From Bacteroides sp. (lineage in GTDB: Bacteria; Bacteroidota; Bacteroidia; Bacteroidales; Bacteroidaceae): a stretch of 64,000 nucleotides of DNA. The stretch covers positions 1-64,000 of the forward strand of contig SUXX01000006.1 in the NCBI GenBank assembly GCA_015060735.1, in the 5' to 3' direction. A program made the position numbers and the translations under genes. The stretch's first letter is position 1. Every line of letters starts with the position of its first letter. The notes beneath the pieces were generated by a model. The model was not told the origin of the DNA. It made no database searches and saw only the letters and a list, made by a program, of their open reading frames with translations. Below, one piece after another: positions 34,037 to 43,008 of this stretch.

Positions 34037-34116
34037 GTGTCATTCTGAACGAAGTGAAGAATCTGTATGCATAAACGTGGATGTCATCAGATTCTTCGCA
34101 TTGCTCAGAATGACAC
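34037..34116. repeat. Dispersed inverted-repeat element, copy 2
   Basis: The arms 34037-34065 and 34088-34116 are identical to those of copy 1 (17375-17453). The 22-nt loop differs but shares TGCAT, AA, CG and GGATGT in order. It sits between the glyA stop and the MATE start, in the same orientation relative to minus-strand genes as copy 1. Confidence 0.9.
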
Positions 34117-34154
34117 TTCTTTAATATGTATTAAAACATTTCGTTATCGTTCAA

Positions 34155-35435
34155 TCAATAAGCGAACAAAGGATAAGCTTTCATCTTTTCGTTCACACGG
34201 GCACGAACTTGTGCTATCACTTCTTCGTTGTCTACGTTAGAAAGAACGGTTTCAATCATTTCAGCAATTTCAAGCATCAAGTCTTCCTTGGCACCACGAG
34301 TAGTGATGGCCGGAGTTCCGAGGCGAATACCGGAAGTTTGGAAAGCTGAACGGCTATCGAATGGAACCATGTTCTTGTTTACGGTAATGTCGGCAGATAC
34401 CAAAGCCTTTTCTGCCACTTTACCAGTCAAGTCTGGATATTTACTGCGGAGGTCAACGAGCATGGAGTGGTTGTCTGTACCGCCTGATACGATAGTGAAG
34501 CCACGGTCAATCAATGCTTGAGCCAATACTGCGGCATTTTTCTTCACTTGTGTAGCATATTCTTTAAATTCCGGTTGGAGAATTTCGCCGAAAGCAACGG
34601 CTTTAGCAGCAATGACATGTTCCAACGGACCACCTTGGATGCCCGGGAATACAGCTGAGTCGAGCAATTGCGACATCATTTTGATTTCGCCTTTCGGAGT
34701 CTTCTTGCCCCATGGGTTAGGGAAGTCCTTGCCCATCATGATGACACCACCGCGAGGACCACGGAGAGTCTTGTGAGTAGTTGAAGTTACGATGTGAGCA
34801 TACTTCACTGGATTGTCCAACAAGCCGGCAGCAATCAAACCAGCTGGGTGAGCCATATCCACCAAGAAGATGGCACCTACCTTGTCTGCAATTTCACGCA
34901 TACGCTTGTAATCCCATTCGCGAGAGTAGGCTGAACCACCACCGATAATCATTTTCGGTTTTTCACGGAGAGCCACTTCTTCCATTTGGTCGTAATCAAC
35001 ACGGCCAGTTTCTGGATTTAGGTTATATTCGCATGGAGTGTAAATGATGCCCGATGTGTTCACCAATGAACCGTGAGAAAGGTGACCGCCATGAGCCAAA
35101 TTCAAGCCCATGAATTTGTCGCCTGGATTCAATACAGCGAGAAATACGGCTGCATTGGCCTGTGCTCCTGAGTGAGGCTGTACGTTGGCCCATTCGGCAC
35201 CGAAGATTTCCTTCAGACGTTCGATGGCAATACGTTCGCTTTGGTCTACCACTTCACAACCGCCATAATAGCGTTTGCCAGGATAACCTTCAGCATATTT
35301 GTTGGTCAAGCATGAACCCATAGCTTGCATAACTTGGTCACTTACAAAGTTTTCGGAAGCAATCAATTCGATGCCTTTCATTTGGCGTTGATGTTCCTTT
35401 TCAATGATATCAAAAATTAATTCGTCTCTTTTCAT
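34155..35435 (-). CDS. glyA: Serine hydroxymethyltransferase
   Basis: It transfers the serine C3 unit to tetrahydrofolate, making glycine and one-carbon units. The pyridoxal-phosphate lysine is K222 in [25 protein letters not shown] near residue 55, QPHSGAQAN near 93 and VDMAHPAGL near 200 are the family stretches. At 426 residues it is close to E. coli GlyA (417). It has its own promoter, and the repeat element follows its stop. Confidence 0.97.
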   Translation of the reverse strand: MKRDELIFDIIEKEHQRQMKGIELIASENFVSDQVMQAMGSCLTNKYAEGYPGKRYYGGCEVVDQSERIAIERLKEIFGAEWANVQPHSGAQANAAVFLAVLNPGDKFMGLNLAHGGHLSHGSLVNTSGIIYTPCEYNLNPETGRVDYDQMEEVALREKPKMIIGGGSAYSREWDYKRMREIADKVGAIFLVDMAHPAGLIAAGLLDNPVKYAHIVTSTTHKTLRGPRGGVIMMGKDFPNPWGKKTPKGEIKMMSQLLDSAVFPGIQGGPLEHVIAAKAVAFGEILQPEFKEYATQVKKNAAVLAQALIDRGFTIVSGGTDNHSMLVDLRSKYPDLTGKVAEKALVSADITVNKNMVPFDSRSAFQTSGIRLGTPAITTRGAKEDLMLEIAEMIETVLSNVDNEEVIAQVRARVNEKMKAYPLFAY

Positions 35436-35473
35436 ATTTTTGATGTTATAAATAGTTTTCTATTTTAGGACCG

Positions 35474-35481
35474 CAAAGTTA
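35474..35481 (-). promoter_or_regulatory. -7 box of glyA
   Basis: TAACTTTG on the minus strand, about 39 nt before the start codon. Confidence 0.6.
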
Positions 35482-35508
35482 GCGATTTTTCAATGAATGA
35501 AGAAATTG

Positions 35509-36081
35509 CTACCCTTTTTTCTTCTTTTCGACTGACCAACCGAATTTTCCAATCTTTTTCCCCAAGCCATAATAGCCTCCATGAAGATATACTAACGGAT
35601 TGGATTCGGATAGTTCGAATTTACCAGTCTCGGGATTCAGATATTTGTCGTCTGCCTTTACATTCAGGACATCGGCAATGAACATGTCGTGCGAGCCGAG
35701 AGAGATGATTTCTTTTACCCGACATTCGATAGATAGGGGAGATTCCTCGATGATAGGAGCCTTGACCGTCTGAGCCTTTCCTGGAGTCAATCCCATTTCC
35801 TTGAACTTATTGTAGTCTTTTCCCGAGCGTACACCGCACCAATCTGTGGCATAGGCCAGTTCTTCGGTTGTGAGATTGATGACGAACTCCATGTTTCGAC
35901 GGATGATGTCGTATGAATGTCGTTCGGGGCGGACAGAAATGTAACACATCGGTGGGTTGGTGCAGATGGTTCCAGCCCATGCCACTGTGATGATGTTGTA
36001 TTCTTCTACCGTACTTCCGCTGCTGATTAACAAGGCCGGTAGCGGATAAATCATGGTTCCCGGTTTCCAGTCTTGTTTCAT
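35509..36081 (-). CDS. Flavin reductase family protein (FMN-binding split barrel)
   Basis: 190 residues starting at the ATG at 36081, whose ATGA overlaps the pyrI stop. The N-terminal [20 protein letters not shown] and the middle [24 protein letters not shown] (start and end: [14 protein letters not shown]) are typical of the DIM6/NTAB flavoreductase-like fold, which binds FMN. The ERHSYDII and EFVINL stretches follow. The substrate is unknown. The longer frame beginning at 36213 lies within pyrI and is rejected. Its place in the pyrimidine operon is seen often in Bacteroidales but its link to the pathway is unexplained. Confidence 0.85.
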   Translation of the reverse strand: MKQDWKPGTMIYPLPALLISSGSTVEEYNIITVAWAGTICTNPPMCYISVRPERHSYDIIRRNMEFVINLTTEELAYATDWCGVRSGKDYNKFKEMGLTPGKAQTVKAPIIEESPLSIECRVKEIISLGSHDMFIADVLNVKADDKYLNPETGKFELSESNPLVYLHGGYYGLGKKIGKFGWSVEKKKKG

Positions 36082-36539
36082 TGCAACTTCAATACTTCTT
36101 TGTTTTGTTCTTTTTCGCAATAATGGCATTTCAATATACCATTTTCCTTGTCTGTTACATGGAAGATGGTGGTCATCGGCTCGTTGTTTGTGATACATTT
36201 TGGATTGGCACACTTCACAATGCCTCGAAGTTCATCGGGCATGATGACTTGTTTCTTTTCCACGACTTCGTAGTTGCGGATGATATTCAGGCGAACATTG
36301 GGGGCTACAACGGAAAGACGACTGATTTCTTCATCGGTAAAGAAACGATCGGATACTTTGATAAATCCTTTCTTGCCCAATCGTTGGCTTTCGAAATTGT
36401 TGCCGATAGTGATGCTTTGTTCTGTCTTCTGAAGTTTCAACAGATTTACTACTGTAAATAGCTTATCTGCAGGTATATGGTCGATAACAGTGCCGTCTTT
36501 TAAGGCGGCTACCTGTAATGCTTGTTTGTATTCGTTCAT
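36078..36539 (-). CDS. pyrI: Aspartate carbamoyltransferase regulatory subunit
   Basis: 153 residues, matching E. coli PyrI. It binds nucleotides and gives the PyrB catalytic trimers allosteric control. The N-terminal nucleotide-binding domain has [15 protein letters not shown] and a following KLF stretch. The C-terminal zinc domain holds four cysteines, in CANPKC and CHYC. The start is placed at 36539; the upstream ATG at 36575 would lie inside the pyrB coding region. The pyrB stop is 13 nt upstream and the flavin reductase overlaps the end by 4 nt. Confidence 0.95.
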   Translation of the reverse strand: MNEYKQALQVAALKDGTVIDHIPADKLFTVVNLLKLQKTEQSITIGNNFESQRLGKKGFIKVSDRFFTDEEISRLSVVAPNVRLNIIRNYEVVEKKQVIMPDELRGIVKCANPKCITNNEPMTTIFHVTDKENGILKCHYCEKEQNKEVLKLQ

Positions 36540-36552
36540 TGTGGTTTGTTTT

Positions 36553-37497
36553 TTAATATTTCTTTCCGTCTTCAATTACATCGTCCAGTGTGATACCCAG
36601 TACGTCGCATAAGATGGCTTGGCGGGCATAAAGTCCGTTTTGAGCTTGCTGGAAATAATAGGCTTTCGGGTTTTCGTCCACGTCATAGGTGATTTCGTTT
36701 ACTCGTGGTAACGGGTGAAGAATACGTAAGTTCGGACGGGTATTTCCCAGCATGTCATTCCTTAATATATATACATCTTTCACACGTTCGTATTCCATCA
36801 AGTCTGTGAAGCGTTCCCGTTGTACGCGGGTCATGTACAGAATGTCGGCTTCGGAAATAGTGTTTTCGTTGAATTCCGTATGTTCTTCGTATTTGATGCC
36901 ATGCTCGCGACAATAAATTTTGTATTCTTCCGGCATTTTCAGTTCTTCGGGAGCGATGAAATGGAAGGTCGGGTTGAAGTGACGCATGGCCATCAGTAAT
37001 GAGTGGACGGTACGTCCGTATTTCAAGTCACCTACCAAATAGATGTTCAAGTTTTCCAATGTTCCCTGCGTTTTATATATGGAATAGAGGTCTAGCATGG
37101 TTTGCGAAGGGTGCTGATTGGCACCGTCACCTGCGTTTACGATAGGCACTGGGGCTACTTCGCTGGCATATCGGGCAGCTCCTTCCAGAAAATGACGCAT
37201 GACGATGATGTCGGCATAATTGCTGACCATCATGATGGTGTCTTTCAATGTTTCTCCTTTGGATGAGCTGGTTACTTTGGGGTCGGTAAAACCTATGATA
37301 CGAGCCCCCAGACGATTGGCTGCTGTTTCGAAACTGAGTCGGGTACGGGTGGAGGGTTCAAAGAAGAGGGTTGCTACGACTTTGCCGTCGAGAATTTTCC
37401 GGTTAGGATTCTTTTCGAATTCGCTTGCCATCTCCAGCAAGTAAAGTATTTTTTCTCTGGAATGTTCGGCGATTGAAACTAAACTTCTGTTTTCCAT
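36553..37497 (-). CDS. pyrB: Aspartate carbamoyltransferase catalytic subunit
   Basis: It joins carbamoyl phosphate and aspartate in the first committed pyrimidine step. The carbamoyl-phosphate loop is [13 protein letters not shown] near residue 46. The 80s-loop has [18 protein letters not shown] lies near 130, and the aspartate-site end is [10 protein letters not shown]. The 314-residue length matches E. coli PyrB (311). It heads the pyrB-pyrI-flavin reductase operon. Confidence 0.97.
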   Translation of the reverse strand: MENRSLVSIAEHSREKILYLLEMASEFEKNPNRKILDGKVVATLFFEPSTRTRLSFETAANRLGARIIGFTDPKVTSSSKGETLKDTIMMVSNYADIIVMRHFLEGAARYASEVAPVPIVNAGDGANQHPSQTMLDLYSIYKTQGTLENLNIYLVGDLKYGRTVHSLLMAMRHFNPTFHFIAPEELKMPEEYKIYCREHGIKYEEHTEFNENTISEADILYMTRVQRERFTDLMEYERVKDVYILRNDMLGNTRPNLRILHPLPRVNEITYDVDENPKAYYFQQAQNGLYARQAILCDVLGITLDDVIEDGKKY

Positions 37498-37532
37498 ATT
37501 TGCGTATAATTTAAGTCATCTTTTCCAGAGTG

Positions 37533-37540
37533 TAAAGGTA
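37533..37540 (-). promoter_or_regulatory. Possible -7 box of the pyrB operon
   Basis: TACCTTTA on the minus strand, one base off consensus, about 36 nt before the start. No attenuator hairpin is evident in the leader. Confidence 0.4.
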
Positions 37541-37623
37541 TAAAAAAAATATAAAAAAAAGAATTGGAGCAAGATATTTCGTTGAACTTTGTTAGAAAGA
37601 ATGCGTTTATCAAAGATTTTCGT

Positions 37624-37631
37624 TATTTTTG
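37624..37631 (+). promoter_or_regulatory. -7 box of the PBP1A gene
   Basis: TATTTTTG overlaps the longest in-frame start (37629) and so places the true start at the ATG at 37656. Confidence 0.65.
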
Positions 37632-37655
37632 CACCATTATTCAGCGACGCGAATC

Positions 37656-39995
37656 ATGAGAAAGAAATTTATATGTATCCTTTGGGGGGTTATACTCCTG
37701 GTTATGCTGGCTGTGGCTTGGGTGTTTTGGGCCATAGCGAAGGGGCAAATTGGTTATGTGCCTCCTATTGAAGAATTGGAAAACCCGAATTTGAAGTTTG
37801 CTACGCAAATTATTTCGGATGACGGTGTTATTTTAGGTACTTACTCTTATAGTAAGGAAAACCGTTTGTATGTGGGATATGAAGATTTGTCTCCTAATCT
37901 GGTGCATGCTTTGATTGATACGGAAGACGAGCGTTTCTCCGAACATTCAGGTATTGATGCCCGTGCTTTAGTGCGTGCCATCGTGAAGCGTGGGGTATTG
38001 ATGCAGAAGAATGCCGGTGGGGGTAGTACCATTACTCAGCAGTTAGCCAAGCAATTCTATTCCGAGCAAGCCGGAAGTTTGTGGGAGCGTGCCATGCAGA
38101 AACCTATCGAATGGGTGATTGCTGTTCAGTTGGAGCGTTATTATACCAAGGAAGAGATTCTGACCATGTATCTGAATAAATTTGACTTCCTGAATAATGC
38201 TGTGGGTATCAAGACGGCAGCCAATACTTATTTTTCGAAAGAGCCGAAAGACTTGAATGTATTGGAAGCTGCTACGTTGGTAGGGATGTGCAAGAATCCT
38301 TCGTATTACAATCCTCGTCGTTTTAACGAGCGTGCTCGCGGACGTCGTAATGTTGTAATCGGACAAATGCAAAGAGCCGGCCATCTGACACCTGCTGAAG
38401 CTGATTCTTTGAAGAAGGAACCCTTGGTACTTAAATATAGAAAGGTAGACCACAAGGAAGGGATGGCTACTTATTTCCGTGAATATCTTCGCGGAGTGAT
38501 GACAGCCAAAGAACCTAATAAGAAGGATTATCGCGGATGGCAGATGCAGAAGTATTACGAAGATTCGTTGGCCTGGGAAACCGACCCGCTTTTTGGATGG
38601 TGTAACAAGAACAAGAAAAAGGACGGATCGAATTATAACATTTATACCGATGGGTTGAAGATTTATACAACTTTGGATTCGCGTATGCAACGATATGCCG
38701 AGGAAGCGGTACAAGAACACATCGCTAAGAAGGGTGGTTTGCAAGATAGATTCTTCAAGGCTAAGGCCAAGAAGAAAACAGCTCCTTTTACCAATGAGCT
38801 AACGGAAGAAGAAGTGAATGCCATCATGGACAAGGCCATGCGTCTGACTGACCGCTATCGGAAGATGAAGAGCGATGGATGCTCGGAAAAAGACATCATC
38901 AAGGCTTTCAATACCAAGCAAGAAATGACCGTATTTACCTATGCCGGAGAAAAGGATACCATTATGACACCGATGGATTCACTTCGTTATTATAAGCATT
39001 TCTTGCGTACAGGTTTTATGTCGATGGACCCTGTGACAGGCTATGTGAAGGCTTACGTGGGAGGTACGAACTATAATTATTTCCAATACGATATGGCTAA
39101 TGTCGGACGTCGTCAGGTAGGTTCTACCATCAAGCCGTATGTCTATACCTTGGCCATGGAAAATGGATTCTCGCCATGTGACGAAACCCGACACGTTGAG
39201 CAGACTTTGATTGACGAAAACGGTAAGGCCTGGAGTCCTCGCAATGCCAATAACAAACGTTATGGTGAGATGGTGACTATCAAGTGGGGGCTTGCCAATT
39301 CAGATAACTGGGTAACGGCCTATCTCATGGGCAAACTCAGCCCTTATCAGTTGGTACGACTCATTCATTCCTTTGGGGTAAAGAACAAGCAGATAGACCC
39401 TGTGGTTTCCCTCTGTCTCGGCCCTTGCGAAATTTCAGTGGGTGAGATGGTGAGTGCTTATACAGCCTTTGCCAATAAGGGTATTCGCACGGCTCCTTTG
39501 TTTGTTAGTCGTATCGAGGATAACGAAGGAAACATCATAGCCGAGTTTGCTCCACATATGGAGGAGGTTATCAGCGAAGAAAGTGTGTACAAGATGTTGA
39601 TTATGTTGCGTGCCGTAATCAACGAAGGTACGGGCGGACGTGTTCGACGAGTGTATAACATTACGGCTGATATGGGCGGAAAAACCGGTACCACCAACAA
39701 TAACTCTGATGGATGGTTCATGGGCTTTACACCGACTCTAGTATCCGGAGCTTGGGTGGGCGGTGAAGAACGCGACATCCACTTTGACAACATGCGAGAC
39801 GGACAAGGTGCCGAGATGGCTCTCCCTATTTGGGGCTTATATATGAATAAGGTATATGCCGATAAATCATTGGGGTATTTACAGACAGATACGTTTGCCA
39901 TACCTCATGGCTTTGATCCTTGCAAAGATATTCTGGTGAATGATGAAGCACCGGCCATACAAGAAGCTTCCGGTTTGGATAACATTTTCCAATAA
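37656..39995 (+). CDS. Class A penicillin-binding protein (PBP1A-like)
   Basis: This is a bifunctional peptidoglycan synthase anchored by an N-terminal helix (about residues 5-30). The GT51 glycosyltransferase domain has TEDERFSEHSGID with catalytic E90 and GGSTITQQLAKQ. The transpeptidase domain has the serine motif RRQVGSTIKPYVY (S490, K493), the SDN motif in LANSDNW, and KTGT in GGKTGTTNNNSDGW. The order and a length of 779 residues fit PBP1A. A lysine-rich insert (KAKAKKKTAP) lies between the domains. It is monocistronic. Confidence 0.95.
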   Translation: MRKKFICILWGVILLVMLAVAWVFWAIAKGQIGYVPPIEELENPNLKFATQIISDDGVILGTYSYSKENRLYVGYEDLSPNLVHALIDTEDERFSEHSGIDARALVRAIVKRGVLMQKNAGGGSTITQQLAKQFYSEQAGSLWERAMQKPIEWVIAVQLERYYTKEEILTMYLNKFDFLNNAVGIKTAANTYFSKEPKDLNVLEAATLVGMCKNPSYYNPRRFNERARGRRNVVIGQMQRAGHLTPAEADSLKKEPLVLKYRKVDHKEGMATYFREYLRGVMTAKEPNKKDYRGWQMQKYYEDSLAWETDPLFGWCNKNKKKDGSNYNIYTDGLKIYTTLDSRMQRYAEEAVQEHIAKKGGLQDRFFKAKAKKKTAPFTNELTEEEVNAIMDKAMRLTDRYRKMKSDGCSEKDIIKAFNTKQEMTVFTYAGEKDTIMTPMDSLRYYKHFLRTGFMSMDPVTGYVKAYVGGTNYNYFQYDMANVGRRQVGSTIKPYVYTLAMENGFSPCDETRHVEQTLIDENGKAWSPRNANNKRYGEMVTIKWGLANSDNWVTAYLMGKLSPYQLVRLIHSFGVKNKQIDPVVSLCLGPCEISVGEMVSAYTAFANKGIRTAPLFVSRIEDNEGNIIAEFAPHMEEVISEESVYKMLIMLRAVINEGTGGRVRRVYNITADMGGKTGTTNNNSDGWFMGFTPTLVSGAWVGGEERDIHFDNMRDGQGAEMALPIWGLYMNKVYADKSLGYLQTDTFAIPHGFDPCKDILVNDEAPAIQEASGLDNIFQ

Positions 39996-40051
39996 TGTGA
40001 AGGTGTTTTAATCCAAACGTGAAGGCGTTTGAAAAATATGCGAAGGCGTTT
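39996..40051 (+). repeat. Three degenerate GAAGGCGTTT repeats after PBP1A
   Basis: TGTGAAGGTGTTT, CGTGAAGGCGTTT and TGCGAAGGCGTTT begin at 39996, 40018 and 40039, a period of 21-22 bp. The third copy forms part of the left arm of the terminator. The function is unknown. Confidence 0.75.
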
Positions 40052-40074
40052 CTCCTCACACGCCTTCGCATATT
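40035..40074. terminator. Bidirectional terminator between PBP1A and the HPPK-like gene
   Basis: A perfect 15-bp stem (AATATGCGAAGGCGT and complement) with a 10-nt loop, with T-rich sequence after it on the plus strand. Confidence 0.8.
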
Positions 40075-40078
40075 GGTT

Positions 40079-40456
40079 TTATGTTAAAGATTGTAAGCCC
40101 TTTTGTACATAATCGCGTTGAAGGTCATCGGGCTTTATGACTTGTTTCCCGTAGGCCAGAATGTCGATGTCTAGCTTGACAATTCCTTGATTTTTGTCCT
40201 CGGGCATTCGTCCGTTTTGTCGTTCAATGGCTTTCAGTAGCTGACGGATTTCTTCCAGGCTAAAGTCGGTTTCGAATTGGGCTACCTGATTGGAAAAAGG
40301 CGACAACATCTTGTCTCCAATCGCTTTCGTCTCCATTTCTTCGCTGAATTGGATGTTCGGGAAAAATTCTTTTAAGGCTTCGCGAGCCGTTCTCATCCGA
40401 AGGTGTCTGTCGAAGTTCGAGCCTAAACAGAGGAGGCATGTATGTTTGTTTATCAT
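40079..40456 (-). CDS. HPPK-like protein (folate pathway pyrophosphokinase homologue), short form
   Basis: 125 residues resembling 6-hydroxymethyl-7,8-dihydropterin pyrophosphokinase (about 160 residues). The opening CLLCLGSNFD carries the family GSN. IRQLLKAIERQNGR and KLDIDILAYG match the C-terminal core, including the DxD metal pair. The stretch that normally reads GPRTLDLDIL lacks the R and P (NQGIVKLDIDIL), and some 35 residues of loop are missing. Activity may therefore be reduced or altered. It is convergent with PBP1A and divergent from the M16-like gene. Confidence 0.7.
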   Translation of the reverse strand: MINKHTCLLCLGSNFDRHLRMRTAREALKEFFPNIQFSEEMETKAIGDKMLSPFSNQVAQFETDFSLEEIRQLLKAIERQNGRMPEDKNQGIVKLDIDILAYGKQVIKPDDLQRDYVQKGLQSLT

Positions 40457-40476
40457 AGATTTCTTGAATTTGTGGG

Positions 40477-40484
40477 CAAATGTA
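40477..40484 (-). promoter_or_regulatory. -7 box of the HPPK-like gene
   Basis: TACATTTG on the minus strand, about 21 nt before the start. Confidence 0.55.
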
Positions 40485-40497
40485 TGAAATGTTTTTG

Positions 40498-40505
40498 TAC
40501 TTTTG
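40498..40505 (+). promoter_or_regulatory. -7 box of the M16-like gene
   Basis: TACTTTTG, 22 nt before the start codon. It lies 14 bp from the opposing -7 box. Confidence 0.6.
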
Positions 40506-40527
40506 CGACATTATAAACGAAAAGTAG

Positions 40528-41814
40528 ATGCTTGATAGAACGAAAAGGCCACCGGTTAATCGAATATATGATATGTCTGTCAAAGTGCCCGACAGACATA
40601 CGATGCGAAATGGTATTCCTCTGAATGTACTTGATGTAGGCAATCAGGAGGTTGTCCGTTTGGATATCCTCATAGGGGGAGGCCAGTGGCATCAGTCACA
40701 ACCTTTGCAGGCGATGTTTACCAATCGGATGCTACGTGAGGGGACAAGTTCAATGACATCGGCTCAGATAGCCGAAAAGTTAGATTACTATGGAGCTTGG
40801 CTTGAGTTGTCTTCATCGGTTAATTATGGCTTCATCACCCTATATTCGTTGAATAAGTATTTCCCGCAGACATTGGCCGTGGTGTCCGATATGTTGTTGT
40901 ATCCTTCTTTTCCTGAAAAAGAACTCTCGGTGGTGGCAGAAACCAACAAGCAACAATTCTTGGTGAACAGCACTCGGGTTGAAGCCATAGCACGTAAGCA
41001 TTTGAATCGTTCGCTTTTTGGCCCTCTTCATCCATTCGGACGTTTTGCTGAGGCTGGAGATTATGATTGCATCACTTCGGATGTGTTGAAGAAATTTTAT
41101 GAGGATTACTATCACTCCGGCAATTGTTCGGTATATGTTTCGGGTAAAGTTACTTCGGAAATCGTTCGAAGCATCGAAGAACATGTAGGAAGCCATTCTT
41201 GGGGAAAAGTGAGGGAAATGCCTCCTTTACAAGTCATAGCTCCGCAACAAAGTTCGGAGAAGCATGTCTTTGTAGAGCGTGCCGATGCCTTGCAAAGTTC
41301 ATTAAAAATGGGAGGTTTCGTGATGGATCGCAAGCATCCCGATTTCCTGAAGGCTCGTGTGCTGGTAACTCTATTCGGAGGATATTTCGGGAGTAGGCTG
41401 ATGTCCAATATCCGTGAAGACAAGGGCTATACGTATGGCATCGGAGCCGGAATTGTCAATTATCCTGGCATTGGTGTTTTGGCTATCAGTACAGAAGCCG
41501 ACAACCGTTATGTGAATGCCATCATCACTGAAGTTTATCGTGAAATGGACAAACTGAAGACCGAGCTGGTTCCTTTGGAAGAATTGGATATGGTCAAGAA
41601 CTATATGTTGGGAGAGTGGTGTCGCTCATATGAAGGCCCCTTCTCACTTTCAGATGCATGGATTTATGTACATACGGCCGGATTAGAAGCTGATTTCTTT
41701 ACAAAATCATTGGAAAGCATTCAAAACATGACTCAAGAGGAAATCCGTACGATGGCCAATCGCTATTTCTGTAAAGAAAGTCTAATAGAAGTTGTTGCAG
41801 GTAAAAAAATGTGA
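40528..41814 (+). CDS. M16 family peptidase homologue without the zinc motif
   Basis: 428 residues with the pitrilysin/mitochondrial processing peptidase fold. The N-terminal half has RNGIPLNVLDVGNQEVVRLDI, shown here as RNGIPL to VRLDI, and FPEKELSVVAE. The C-terminal half has YTYGIGAGI near residue 305. Active M16 members carry HxxEH in the first helix; here the same place reads NRMLREGT, so zinc binding is not expected. In many bacteria an inactive M16 subunit pairs with an active one, but no partner is encoded in this window. No signal peptide is visible. Confidence 0.85.
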   Translation: MLDRTKRPPVNRIYDMSVKVPDRHTMRNGIPLNVLDVGNQEVVRLDILIGGGQWHQSQPLQAMFTNRMLREGTSSMTSAQIAEKLDYYGAWLELSSSVNYGFITLYSLNKYFPQTLAVVSDMLLYPSFPEKELSVVAETNKQQFLVNSTRVEAIARKHLNRSLFGPLHPFGRFAEAGDYDCITSDVLKKFYEDYYHSGNCSVYVSGKVTSEIVRSIEEHVGSHSWGKVREMPPLQVIAPQQSSEKHVFVERADALQSSLKMGGFVMDRKHPDFLKARVLVTLFGGYFGSRLMSNIREDKGYTYGIGAGIVNYPGIGVLAISTEADNRYVNAIITEVYREMDKLKTELVPLEELDMVKNYMLGEWCRSYEGPFSLSDAWIYVHTAGLEADFFTKSLESIQNMTQEEIRTMANRYFCKESLIEVVAGKKM

Positions 41815-41833
41815 TATTGTTGATTATGAATCG

Positions 41834-41863
41834 TTGAAAATCAACAATAAATACGTATATTTG
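41834..41863 (+). promoter_or_regulatory. Promoter of the MORN protein operon
   Basis: TTG, a 19-bp spacer, then TATATTTG, about 20 nt before the start. Confidence 0.7.
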
Positions 41864-41883
41864 CACGCATTCAAAAAGGAATT

Positions 41884-43002
41884 ATGAGAAGAAGCATATT
41901 TATTATTATCATATTATTTGTTATGGTCTTGGTTTTGCCGGCCCAAATCCGTATTGGTAACTACACCTTCAAGGATGGTAGTGAATATGTGGGTGAGCTG
42001 AAAGGGAAAAGACCACATGGTAAAGGAAAAACCGTGTTCAAGAACGGAGATACCTACGAAGGAGAGTACGTGAAAGGAAAGCGTCAGGGCGAAGGTATTT
42101 ATTCGTTCTTGGATGGAGAGAAATATGTAGGAGAGTGGTTTCAGGACCAACAACATGGCAGAGGAACATTCCATTTTATGAATAACAACCGCTATGAAGG
42201 TATGTGGTACACCGACTACCAGCAAGGAGACGGGGTGATGCATTATTACAATGGTGACATTTACGAAGGAGAGTGGCATCAGGATAAGCGTAGCGGAAAG
42301 GGAGTTTATACCTGGAAAGCCGGAGCCAAATACGAAGGGACTTGGAAAGAAGACAAAAAAGACGGTCATGGTGTGATGGTATGGCCGGACAAATCGAAAT
42401 ACGAAGGCAGTTGGGTAGCCGATGCCCGTGAAGGAAAAGGGACTTTCAGCTATGTCAATGGCGATAAATACGTGGGTGACTGGAAAAACGATGTACAGCA
42501 TGGCAAGGGTATCTATTATTTCAGTAGTGGTGATCGTTATGAAGGCGATTATGTAGAAGGTGAACGTACCGGACGTGGCATCTATGTACATAAGAATGGC
42601 GATAAGTATGTGGGAGAGTTCAAAAACGGTGAACAATCCGGACAAGGTACTTTTACATGGAGTAATGGTGCCGTATACGAAGGCCAGTGGATAGATAATG
42701 TCAGAAGCGGGAAGGGACGTTACAAATGGGCCAATGGAGATGAATACGAAGGCGATTGGAAGAATGACATGCCCGACGGACAAGGTTCGTTGACGATGGC
42801 TGATGGTACTCGTTATCAAGGAGGTTTTGTCAAAGGTCAGGAAGATGGAAAAGGAGTGATGCTTTCTACGGACGGAATCCGTTACGAAGGCTCTTTCAAA
42901 CAAGGGAAAAAGCACGGTGCCTTTGTCGAAACGGATAAGGACGGTAAAGTGATTCGTCAAGGGACGTATAAGTTTGGTATCTTGGATACTCCACAGAAAT
43001 AA
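41884..43002 (+). CDS. Secreted MORN-repeat protein
   Basis: A signal peptide (about residues 1-20, hydrophobic IFIIIILFVMVLVLPA) is followed by fourteen uninterrupted MORN repeats of exactly 23 residues each, residues 26-347. The unit has the form (Y/F)xxGxxYxGxWxxxxxxGxG. A short tail, TDKDGKVIRQGTYKFG, ends the protein. MORN arrays form flat beta sheets that bind lipids or proteins, and here an exported scaffold or envelope role is inferred. It is cotranscribed with the inositol-phosphatase homologue 6 nt downstream. A long reading frame on the opposite strand is a by-product of the repeat periodicity. Confidence 0.9.
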   Translation: MRRSIFIIIILFVMVLVLPAQIRIGNYTFKDGSEYVGELKGKRPHGKGKTVFKNGDTYEGEYVKGKRQGEGIYSFLDGEKYVGEWFQDQQHGRGTFHFMNNNRYEGMWYTDYQQGDGVMHYYNGDIYEGEWHQDKRSGKGVYTWKAGAKYEGTWKEDKKDGHGVMVWPDKSKYEGSWVADAREGKGTFSYVNGDKYVGDWKNDVQHGKGIYYFSSGDRYEGDYVEGERTGRGIYVHKNGDKYVGEFKNGEQSGQGTFTWSNGAVYEGQWIDNVRSGKGRYKWANGDEYEGDWKNDMPDGQGSLTMADGTRYQGGFVKGQEDGKGVMLSTDGIRYEGSFKQGKKHGAFVETDKDGKVIRQGTYKFGILDTPQK

Positions 43003-43008
43003 TCGTTT

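Noticed and set aside
34041-34043. ATG as the MATE start
   Set aside because: It lies inside the dispersed repeat arm; the ATG at 34010 begins with the conserved family N-terminus.
41914-42960. A 348-codon open frame antisense to the MORN gene
   Set aside because: The 23-residue repeat of the sense protein keeps the reverse frame open; the antisense product is just a periodic shadow with no start signals.
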